DNA of 64,000 bases from NCBI GenBank assembly GCA_944376335.1, contig CALWCH010000005.1, positions 1 to 64,000 of the forward strand. The letters are read 5' to 3'. The position numbers and the translations under genes were made by a program. The DNA comes from an uncultured Clostridia bacterium (GTDB taxonomy: Bacteria > Bacillota > Clostridia > Christensenellales > Borkfalkiaceae). The first letter of the stretch is position 1, and every line of letters starts with the position of its first letter. The notes beneath the pieces were generated by a model that saw only the letters and a program-made list of their open reading frames with translations, ran no database searches and was not told the DNA's origin. Below, one piece after another: positions 17,889 through 25,359 of the stretch.

Positions 17889-19036
17889 GCGTCCTCCCCC
17901 AGAAGCGAAAGGAAGGCGGTCTTCAGCTCTTCCGAGGGCTCCGTATTGTAGATGCTTTGATAGTACTGCGAGAAGAGCTCCTCGGAGGACAGCTTGGAGC
18001 GCGACACGAAGGGCGCAGCCGTTCCCCCCTCCACCCGCGCGATGAGGGAGACGAGCCCCTCGTTGGCGGCGCGGAGCTTCTTGGTCTCCTCGGATGAGAG
18101 CGGCGTCTTTAAGTGCAGCGTGAGTTCGATATAGCTGTCGGGATAGGCCGCAAGGAGCGCTTCCGCCTGCTCCGCGCCCGTACATTCGAGCCGCACGAGC
18201 CGTTTTCCCGCCGAAAGAGGGATGGCCTCCTTGACTTCGATGTGCTCCCCCTTGGTTTCAAGAAGGATGCAGGACTTTTCCCCTCCCGCCTCGTCGAAGG
18301 AATATTGCAAGAGAGAGCCGCTGTAGCGGACGTTCTTCATCTTCTGCGGTCTATGCAGATGCCCGAGGGCGACGTAGTCAAAATTTTCAAAGAGGGATAA
18401 GGGCACGGCGCGCGCGCCGCCGAGGTCGATGCCCCGCTCGCTTTCGCTCGTCTTTCCTCCCACGACAAAGAGGTGGGAGAGAAGAATGTGCGGCATGCCG
18501 CCCCGAAAGCCCTTCTCGCCCAAGGCGATCCAGCGGGCAACCTTCTCGGGATAGCTTTCCTCCGTCTTCTCTTCCTTGAGGCGCGCCTCGTTGGGGTACG
18601 GGAGCGCGTTGATGTAGAGCTGTTCGCCCTTGTCGTTCTTTAAGATGAGGTAGTTCTCCCCCGCCTCGACGGCGCGGACGGGGCGGTTCCCTTTGAGGGC
18701 GAAGCGACCCTCCCTGCTCCCGAAGAGATAGACACCGTGTTCCTCGGCAAGGGGGGCGGACGCTGCAAGGCGAACGCCGTCGTCGTGGTTCCCGGGGATG
18801 ACGACGACCGCCCTTGTCTCCCCCGCGAGCTCCTTGACGGCGCGGAAAAACACCTCCTCCGCCTCGGCTGGCGGCAGGTAGGTATCGAATACGTCCCCCG
18901 CGACGAGCACGACGGAGACGTCCCGCTCCCTGACAATCTTCGTCAGTTCTTGAAGGGCCGATATCTGTTCGGGCAGGCGGTCCCTGTCCATGAGCCGCTT
19001 CCCGATATGCCAATCGGATGTGTGGAGAATGTTCAC
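17885..19036 (-). CDS. sbcD: exonuclease subunit SbcD (Mre11-like nuclease)
   Basis: The 383-residue calcineurin-like phosphoesterase has the Mn-binding motifs in order: HTSDWHIGKRL (residue 5), AGDVFDTYLPP (about 47), PGNHDDGVRL (about 82), LSHLFVVGG (about 188) and GHLHRPQ (about 225). It forms the nuclease with SbcC, whose start it overlaps. The initiation codon is GTG at 19036 with a weak AGGG site. The 5' region is shared with the divergent dnaD-domain gene. Confidence 0.93.
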   Translation of the reverse strand: MNILHTSDWHIGKRLMDRDRLPEQISALQELTKIVRERDVSVVLVAGDVFDTYLPPAEAEEVFFRAVKELAGETRAVVVIPGNHDDGVRLAASAPLAEEHGVYLFGSREGRFALKGNRPVRAVEAGENYLILKNDKGEQLYINALPYPNEARLKEEKTEESYPEKVARWIALGEKGFRGGMPHILLSHLFVVGGKTSESERGIDLGGARAVPLSLFENFDYVALGHLHRPQKMKNVRYSGSLLQYSFDEAGGEKSCILLETKGEHIEVKEAIPLSAGKRLVRLECTGAEQAEALLAAYPDSYIELTLHLKTPLSSEETKKLRAANEGLVSLIARVEGGTAAPFVSRSKLSSEELFSQYYQSIYNTEPSEELKTAFLSLLGEDA

Positions 19037-19093
19037 CCTGAAAACTGCGTCCTTTTCTCCCGCAAAAACGCTCCCGCGGTGTACCGAAGAGCC

Positions 19094-19122
19094 TTGCTTT
19101 TGCAGGCAGGATATGATATACT
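19094..19122 (+). promoter_or_regulatory. sigma-A promoter of the DnaD-domain gene
   Basis: TTGCTT, a 17-bp spacer, then TATACT preceded by TGA (extended -10). It lies 58 nt upstream of the ATG at 19181. Confidence 0.6.
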
Positions 19123-19180
19123 ATTATACAACCGCAGACGCGAAAAAGCAAGCGGATAAGAGAAAGTTCGGAGATTTTAT

Positions 19181-20911
19181 ATGTCCTTCAGCGCCTATTC
19201 CAAAGAATTCACCGCAAATATGTACACCACCGTGGAGAACAAGTTTATCACCCGTTATCTCCCGCAGGCGGACGGCGACGCCGTAAGAGCCTACCTCTAC
19301 GGGCTGTACCTCTGCGGCGTCAAGGACGATTTCGACGCGCACGCCATGGCAAAGCTTTTGAAGATCGAGTACACGCGCCTTTTGGAGATCTTTGCCTTTT
19401 GGGAGGAATGCGACCTTGTGCGCGTGCTCTCCAGGGAGCCGCTCTTTGTGGAGTATCTCCCCGTGAGCTCTTCGGCGGGAAGACCCAAGCCCCTGAAGGC
19501 AGAAAAGTACTCTCAGTTCAACCGCGAGCTCTTAAAGCAGCTTCAGAAGGCGGGCAAGGACTTTAAGCCCTATGAGCATCAGCGCATCTTGGAGTTCCTT
19601 GAAAACTACCCGATGGAGCCGCAGGCGTTCTTGCTCATTTCCGAATACTGTGCAAGGAAGGACGGCGACAAGCTCTCTTCGCAGCACATTCTCAACAAGG
19701 CAAAGAAGCTGTGCGAGGAGCACAAATATACCTTTGAACAGGTGGAGCGCGAACTTTTGGACTTCAACGAGAATGAGAGAGAACTCTCGCGCATCTATTC
19801 CATTTTGGGCATCTACAAGAAGCCGCAGGAGAGCGACTACCCCTATCTTGAGAGATGGCGGGAGGCGGGCGTTGCAGAAAACGCCGTGTATGCCGCCGCG
19901 AATGCCTTAAAAAAGGGCACCGTAAAGACGCTGGACGCGCTCATTTTTGAGCTCATCGAAAAGGGTGCGCTCAGCGAAAAGGACGCAAAGGAGTACCTTT
20001 TGAAGCGCGAAAAGGCGGCGGAGCTTGTCTTTGCTGTCGCAAGGAAGCTCGGCATCAAGGTGCAGAACCCCCGCGCCTATATCGAGGAATACGCCGAGAA
20101 GTGGCTGGAGTGCGGCTACGACGAAAACAGCCTTGTAAAGCTCGCATCCTTCTGCTTTAAGATGGGCTATGACTTCGAGGGCATGGACGGCGTTGTAAAT
20201 TCTCTTTACGAGAGCGGCATCGTCGACGAGGGCGGCGTTTCTTCCTATCTTTCGGCGCGCGAGAAGGAGCTCAAACTTTTAGAGTCCATTCAATCGGTGT
20301 GCGGCGTCATCAAAAAGACGATGAACGCCCTCGATATGGCGGCGGCATGGCGCAGCTGGGAGTTTTCCGACAAGATGATCTTAGAGGCGGCCAAGCGGGC
20401 AGCGGGGGCAAACGCACCCCTCTCGTATATGAACAAGCTGCTCTCCGAATGGAAGCGGACGGGCGTGAAGGAGGTTTCGCAGATCCCCGAGCGCCCTGCA
20501 AAGCAGCAGGAAGGAGCGCAGGGAAAGCCTGTCTTTAAGACGGAGAAGGACATTGCCGCGGATTTGAGGAGCGAGAGAGAGCACTACTACGCAGTCCTTC
20601 GGCAGAAGGCGCAGGAGCGCGCCGAGCAAAACCGCAGAAAGGCAGGAAGCGACGTGCAATTTGCGGAGGCCGACGCCGCCATCAAGCGGGGAGAGATCGA
20701 ACTTGCGCGCGCGGAAGTGTTCTCCCCCGAACGCGCCGATATGATCCGCCGCGAACTCAAGGTTTGGCAGGAAAAGAGAAAGGCTGCCCTTGCCCGCCTC
20801 TCCCTTTCGGAAGAGAGCCTCATGCCCGAATACAAGTGCAAAAGGTGCTCCGACACGGGCTTCCTGCCCGACGGCAGGGCGTGCAGCTGCTATCCCGCGC
20901 AGCCAAAATAA
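19181..20911 (+). CDS. DnaD-domain replication protein with C-terminal Cys ribbon
   Basis: The 576-residue protein starts MSFSAYSKEFTANMYTTVEN, typical of clostridial DnaD-domain proteins. It has a winged-helix N-terminal part (about 1-110) and two DnaD-like helical repeats with YEHQRILEFLENYPMEP and later LVKLASFCFKMGYDFEGMDG. DnaD proteins remodel DNA and help load DnaB. The last 35 residues read PEYKCKRCSDTGF ending CSCYPAQPK: a CxxC...CxC ribbon like the one opening DnaC/DnaI loaders. Such loaders normally follow this gene, but here a terminator follows instead. Confidence 0.82.
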   Translation: MSFSAYSKEFTANMYTTVENKFITRYLPQADGDAVRAYLYGLYLCGVKDDFDAHAMAKLLKIEYTRLLEIFAFWEECDLVRVLSREPLFVEYLPVSSSAGRPKPLKAEKYSQFNRELLKQLQKAGKDFKPYEHQRILEFLENYPMEPQAFLLISEYCARKDGDKLSSQHILNKAKKLCEEHKYTFEQVERELLDFNENERELSRIYSILGIYKKPQESDYPYLERWREAGVAENAVYAAANALKKGTVKTLDALIFELIEKGALSEKDAKEYLLKREKAAELVFAVARKLGIKVQNPRAYIEEYAEKWLECGYDENSLVKLASFCFKMGYDFEGMDGVVNSLYESGIVDEGGVSSYLSAREKELKLLESIQSVCGVIKKTMNALDMAAAWRSWEFSDKMILEAAKRAAGANAPLSYMNKLLSEWKRTGVKEVSQIPERPAKQQEGAQGKPVFKTEKDIAADLRSEREHYYAVLRQKAQERAEQNRRKAGSDVQFAEADAAIKRGEIELARAEVFSPERADMIRRELKVWQEKRKAALARLSLSEESLMPEYKCKRCSDTGFLPDGRACSCYPAQPK

Positions 20912-20925
20912 TTCAAACAAAATTA

Positions 20926-20950
20926 CCGCCTGCAAGCATCTTGCGGGCGG
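20926..20950 (+). terminator. terminator of the DnaD-domain gene
   Basis: CCGCCTGCAAG/CTTGCGGGCGG stem with a CAT loop, followed by AGTTTAT. The T-run is weak. Nothing else is seen in the gap to ylmC. Confidence 0.65.
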
Positions 20951-21029
20951 AGTTTATACAATCAATTTAGCAAATATCACATATTATGTCTGACATAGTA
21001 CTATGCAAAACGGCAAAATATGCGTTATA

Positions 21030-21392
21030 TTACTCGTATTCGCCGTAATCTCGCCTCGGCGGCGGGCAGGAATTGGGCGGCGTGTAGGGCTCCTTTGTCC
21101 TTGCTAAAAGCCCCTTCTTCCGCTCGATGCGGGGTGCGCTCTTGAGCTCGACAAGGACGACGTCCACCCCCACTTTGGTGACGCATTTGAGGTCGATATA
21201 GACATCCGACTTGCCCCAGCGGAACCCCTTCCCGCCCGGCGCAACGATCCCCAAAACGCGCCCCTCTGGGTACGTTATAACGACGTCGGAAACCTTCCCG
21301 AGCTGTTTTCCGTCGCATAAATTGACGACCTGCTTTTGTCTCAATTCCTGAAAGCTCGTTTCCACGCTATATTGTATGCCATACTTCCCCAA
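21030..21392 (-). CDS. ylmC: YlmC/YmxH family PRC-barrel sporulation protein
   Basis: The 120-residue protein carries a PRC-barrel (about residues 10-90: ELRQKQVVNLCDGKQLGKV, then the DVVITYPEGRVLGIV strand pair) and a Pro/Arg-rich tail. YlmC/YmxH proteins are conserved in endospore formers and are normally encoded directly downstream of sigG. Here the gene is immediately preceded by a terminator (21403-21426) and 30 kb of glycan genes, and there is almost no room for a private promoter. Its function in sporulation is not known precisely. Confidence 0.85.
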   Translation of the reverse strand: MGKYGIQYSVETSFQELRQKQVVNLCDGKQLGKVSDVVITYPEGRVLGIVAPGGKGFRWGKSDVYIDLKCVTKVGVDVVLVELKSAPRIERKKGLLARTKEPYTPPNSCPPPRRDYGEYE

Positions 21393-21402
21393 AACTTGAC
21401 AA

Positions 21403-21426
21403 ACCCCGCGGCATGTTCCGCGGGGT
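21403..21426 (-). terminator. terminator at the left border of the glycan island
   Basis: ACCCCGCGG/CCGCGGGGT, a 9-bp stem with a 6-nt loop, with TTTG following on the minus strand. It ends the GH2-distal operon 14 nt past the stop. The same stem, with a different loop, occurs after sigG at 51727-51750. Confidence 0.8.
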
Positions 21427-21439
21427 GTCTGTATTTACG

Positions 21440-23173
21440 TTATTCTTTCTCCTGCAAAAAGATCTTTCTTATGCGCTTTATGTCGGCTTTGGGCCTTCTG
21501 TCTTGCGTGAGCAGCCCGTTGACTTCCTGCTGCACATCGGTGAGCTGCGTATAGCAGTATCCCTGAAAGTCCGAGGCGGCAACGCCCTGCATGAGCGAGG
21601 CAAGCTGCTTTAAGAACGCCTCTTCGTTTTCGGCATTCCCGCTGTATCCCCATGCGCCGTCCGCTGCGTCCTTTGAGAATGCTCTGCCGCCGAATTCCGT
21701 CAAGAGCACAGGTTGACCCGCATACTTCTCCCCGGGTGCGAACAGGGCAAATCCCTGCGGGTGCAGCCCGTCGAGGCGCGCCTCGTACTTTGCAAAGTCC
21801 TCTTCCTTCTCGGCATCGTAGTCATGTATGCCGACGACGTCCGTCGGGCCGACGATCTCAAACCCGTCGTTGGTGGAGACGACGGCATCGGGCGCGAGCG
21901 CCTTGGTGAGGTAATAGAGCGATCTTGCAAAGGCGCGCTCCGAAGGGTCGGAGACGATCTCCTTCACGCCCCAACTCTCGTTGAGGGGAACATAGCAGAC
22001 ATTGCTCGTCTGATTTCGCGCAATGCACACCATCCTCTGCCATTCCTGCGTTAATGCCGCCGCTTCCTCCGCGCAATACCGATAGGCGGAGGGCAGTTCG
22101 CACCATGTGAGAAAGCCGAGTTCCTCCGCATAGTAGTAATAATAGGGGTCTTCGAGCTTCTGGTGCTTCCTCGCCCCGTTGAAGCCCATCTCCTTGGCAA
22201 GTACAATGTCCTCTCTGAGGGCTTCCTTCGAGGGCGGCGTGAGCCCGCTCTCCCGCCAATAGCCCTGGTCGAGTATGAGCCGCTGATAGTACGGCCTGCC
22301 GTTGAGGCAGATTCTCCCGTATGCATCGACGGCAATCTTTTTCATTCCGAAGCGCGTTGTGGCATGGTCGACGCGCACCTCGCCGCAATAGAGGGAGAAC
22401 GTTACGTCGATGAGCTGCGGCTTCTCGGGCGTCCAGGCGTAGTCGGAGGTAAAGCTGCGCGGAAGATGCACGCAGTACTCCGTCCGTCCGCCCCGAAGGC
22501 TCACGCTCTGCCGCGTCAGAAGTTCGCCGCGGAAGGAGGCCGCGATCTCCAGCCTGTCCGCCTTCCCGCGAAGGGATGCGACCTCTCCGTAGAAGGCTAA
22601 GCGATCAAAGTCAGGAAAGAGCGAGTAATCCTTGACGCAGTCCTCGCCGAAGAACTCCAGCCAGACGCTCTGCCAGATGCCCGTTGTGGGAGTGTACCAG
22701 CATGCGAACGGCTTGCCTGTCCAACTCTGCTTCCCGCGGGGCACGGCGTCATTCGGGCTGTCTTTGCAGCGCACGACGAGCACATTCTCCCCTTCTTGAA
22801 GCAGCTCCGTCACGTCGACGGAGAAGGGCGTAAAGCCGCCCGTGTGAGACGAGGCATGTATGCCGTTCACCCATACGTCCGTCTGATAGTCGGCGCCGTT
22901 GAAGCAGAGCAGCGCGCGCCCGTCCATCCCCTCCGCGTGAAATTTTCGGCGGTACCAGACAACTTCGTGCGGCGACGTGTCGCCGATGCCGCTCGCGGGA
23001 TATTCATAGGAAAAGGGAACGTTGATTGAAAGCGGAAGCTCTCTTTTCCCCGTCCAATATCCGAGGCGATCGCCCTCCCCGCTGTCATCGAAGGCGCATT
23101 CCCAAGTGCCGTTCAAACTCAGCCACTTCTCCCGCCGGAACTGCGGGCGGGGGTATTCGGTGCGCTCAAACAT
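21440..23173 (-). CDS. GH2 family beta-glycosidase (beta-galactosidase/glucuronidase type)
   Basis: The 577-residue enzyme has the GH2 order: sugar-binding jelly roll (about 1-180, with VVWYRRKF and ADYQTDVWVNG), Ig-like sandwich (about 185-280) and a TIM barrel. The acid/base Glu lies in VPLNESWG (the Asn-Glu pair, about residue 395) and the nucleophile in VLLTEFGGRAF (about 500). No signal peptide, so it should be cytoplasmic. I chose ATG 23173, behind GGGAGAAGG; it overlaps the GH36 gene by 8 nt. It is the last gene of a tightly packed glycosidase operon. Exact sugar not decidable by eye. Confidence 0.85.
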   Translation of the reverse strand: MFERTEYPRPQFRREKWLSLNGTWECAFDDSGEGDRLGYWTGKRELPLSINVPFSYEYPASGIGDTSPHEVVWYRRKFHAEGMDGRALLCFNGADYQTDVWVNGIHASSHTGGFTPFSVDVTELLQEGENVLVVRCKDSPNDAVPRGKQSWTGKPFACWYTPTTGIWQSVWLEFFGEDCVKDYSLFPDFDRLAFYGEVASLRGKADRLEIAASFRGELLTRQSVSLRGGRTEYCVHLPRSFTSDYAWTPEKPQLIDVTFSLYCGEVRVDHATTRFGMKKIAVDAYGRICLNGRPYYQRLILDQGYWRESGLTPPSKEALREDIVLAKEMGFNGARKHQKLEDPYYYYYAEELGFLTWCELPSAYRYCAEEAAALTQEWQRMVCIARNQTSNVCYVPLNESWGVKEIVSDPSERAFARSLYYLTKALAPDAVVSTNDGFEIVGPTDVVGIHDYDAEKEEDFAKYEARLDGLHPQGFALFAPGEKYAGQPVLLTEFGGRAFSKDAADGAWGYSGNAENEEAFLKQLASLMQGVAASDFQGYCYTQLTDVQQEVNGLLTQDRRPKADIKRIRKIFLQEKE

Positions 23174-25349
23174 TGTCCTTCTCCCGAATGTGCCAAGTCC
23201 AGCTTCCGCAGTCTGCAAGGCGGGGATAGAGCACGCCCGCGCCCATCAGCGCCGCGCCGCTTGCCGCGAGCCGAAGTTCTTCTATATAGTACGTCTTATC
23301 TTCGGAAAGCCCTTGCAGTTTAAGCACCCTGTTGTGGTCGCACGGGTCGCCGCGGAACCGCTCCCCCACAAGATACGCCTCGCGTTTATCTTTAGAGACG
23401 ACCATCTCGCAGAAGTAATTGCCCTTGAACGGATCGCTCAGCCTGTAGAGGTCGCCCTTTAACACAAGTTCATCGATGCGCTTATAGTTGTTGATCTGCG
23501 CCTTGACTTGCTCTTTCTCCTCGTCGGAGAGCTTGGTGAGATCGAGCTCATACCCAGTTGCACCCAGCGAAGCCACAGCCCCGCGCGTCGCAAAGGGCGT
23601 CGTGCGATGCGTCTGATGATTGGGGCAGGCGGATACATGGCAGCTCATGGAAGAGAGCGGGTAGCACATCGAGGTGCCCCACTGGATCTTCGTGCGCTCG
23701 AGTCCGTCCGTATCGTCGCTCGTCCAGATCTGGGGGAAATAGTAGAGCGCCCCGCCGTCAAACCTGCCGCCTCCGCCCGCGCAGCCCTCAAAGAGGACAT
23801 TCGGGAACGCCGAAGTGAGCCGCTGAGCAAGGTCATAAAAGCCCAGCGTATAGCGGTGCAGGAATTCCCCCTGTCTGTCTTGAGGGAGGCTTGCGGAGAA
23901 GTTCTCCGTGATATCCCTGTTCTTATCCCACTTGACATAGGAGATGTCGTTCTCCGAAAGCACTTTGCTCACCGCTTCAAAGATATAGTCGACGACTTCC
24001 TTGCGCGTGAAGTCGAGCACGAGCTGACTGCGGCTGCGGCAGGGCGAAACGCCCGCCTTGGCGATCGCCCAATCGGGATGCGCGCGGAAGAGATTGCTGT
24101 CCTCGCTGACCATCTCGGGCTCAAACCAGAGGCCGAATTTGAGGCCGTTTTGTTTACAGCGGCCGATGACCGCCTTTAAGCCGCCCTTGAGTTTGTTCTC
24201 GTTGACGAACCAATCGCCGAGCCCCGCAGTATCGTTGTCGCGCTTTCCGAACCAGCCGTCGTCCAGAACGAAAGTGTCGATGCCGAGCTTTGCCGCCTCA
24301 TCGATGATGGCAAAGAGATTTTCGTTGTCAAAATCAAAGTACGTTGCCTCCCAGTTGTTGATGACGACGGGACGGCGCATACGGGCGCGCTTGGGGTCGA
24401 TGATGTACGCGCGGAAGAAGTCGTGATATGCCCTCGACATGCCGCCGAGGCCCTCCGAAGAGTAGCACAGCGCCGCCTGCGGCGTGGAAAAGCTCTCCCC
24501 GCCCTTCAGCTGCCAGCCGAAGAGATAGTCGTTGATGCCGCCCTGCACGCGTATATAACGGTTGTGCGTCACTTCCGCCGTGATGGCGAACGAGCCGCTG
24601 TAGAGAAGCGCAAAGCCGTAACACTCCCCGCTCTCTTCTTGGCACCCCTCCGAAAGGAGCGCCAGGAACGGGTTCATCTGATGGGAGGAATATCCGCGCG
24701 TCGACTCGATGCGAAGGGTGCCCTCCGCAAGCGGCGCGGTGACGGGGGCGCGCTCCCTTGCCCACGCTCCCGAAAGGCGCATCGCCGAATATGTGCCGCA
24801 GGTGTCAGGAAAGTCAGTGCAGAAGGAGAATGCCTTTTTGATCTCATACGTTTGCTTTCCGACGTTGCGCACGGTGAGGCTGCGCACGAGGATATCCGAG
24901 TCCTCCGACACCGAGTAATTGAGGTCGACTTGGGTATCCGAACAGCTGTCCCTGAGGGTAATGATGAGCGATTCGTCTGCCCTTCTCGCGCAGGGCATGC
25001 CGGGCAGGGCGAGCGCCCCCTTTACGATCAGATGCGAAACATAGCGGAAGCTGCTCATCGCCGCGCCGTCCTCCCGCCCTACGATGACGGTTGCAGAGCG
25101 GAAGTCTCCCCTGCCGAAGCTGCCGCACTCCGAGGGCATGTCGCTCGTGTACATATCCATGTCCCGATCGTTGAGGTTGGGCTCCGACGCCTTGCCGTGG
25201 GCGGCGATGAGAACGGGAATGTCTTCGGGAACAAGTTTCTTTCCGTAGTAGAGATGCTGCAGGAAGCCCGCCCCGTTCACATACATGCAGTAGGAATATT
25301 GCTTCCCCGAGAGCAGAAAGGCGTTATCTTTTGGCGAAAAACAGATCAT
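23166..25349 (-). CDS. GH36 alpha-galactosidase
   Basis: The 727-residue protein has the family layout: N-terminal beta-sandwich, TIM barrel from about residue 330, C-terminal beta domain. VIDDGWFG-like FVLDDGWFGKRDND, FGLWFEPEMVSEDS and the nucleophile motif YVKWDKNRDITE are all present, followed by the acid/base region WTSDDTDGLER and the CHVSACPNHQT segment typical of bacterial AgaA/RafA enzymes. It releases alpha-1,6-galactose, for example from raffinose-type sugars or galactomannan. No signal peptide. Operon member: 10 nt downstream of the GH31 gene, 8-nt overlap with GH2. Confidence 0.92.
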   Translation of the reverse strand: MICFSPKDNAFLLSGKQYSYCMYVNGAGFLQHLYYGKKLVPEDIPVLIAAHGKASEPNLNDRDMDMYTSDMPSECGSFGRGDFRSATVIVGREDGAAMSSFRYVSHLIVKGALALPGMPCARRADESLIITLRDSCSDTQVDLNYSVSEDSDILVRSLTVRNVGKQTYEIKKAFSFCTDFPDTCGTYSAMRLSGAWARERAPVTAPLAEGTLRIESTRGYSSHQMNPFLALLSEGCQEESGECYGFALLYSGSFAITAEVTHNRYIRVQGGINDYLFGWQLKGGESFSTPQAALCYSSEGLGGMSRAYHDFFRAYIIDPKRARMRRPVVINNWEATYFDFDNENLFAIIDEAAKLGIDTFVLDDGWFGKRDNDTAGLGDWFVNENKLKGGLKAVIGRCKQNGLKFGLWFEPEMVSEDSNLFRAHPDWAIAKAGVSPCRSRSQLVLDFTRKEVVDYIFEAVSKVLSENDISYVKWDKNRDITENFSASLPQDRQGEFLHRYTLGFYDLAQRLTSAFPNVLFEGCAGGGGRFDGGALYYFPQIWTSDDTDGLERTKIQWGTSMCYPLSSMSCHVSACPNHQTHRTTPFATRGAVASLGATGYELDLTKLSDEEKEQVKAQINNYKRIDELVLKGDLYRLSDPFKGNYFCEMVVSKDKREAYLVGERFRGDPCDHNRVLKLQGLSEDKTYYIEELRLAASGAALMGAGVLYPRLADCGSWTWHIREKDNV

Positions 25350-25359
25350 AAGTGTGTCC

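Noticed and set aside
17889-18185. N-terminal extension of SbcC by about 99 codons
   Set aside because: This part is the shadow of sbcD; the real start at 17888 has the family N-terminus MRPILLDFSGINSF and the usual 4-nt overlap with sbcD.
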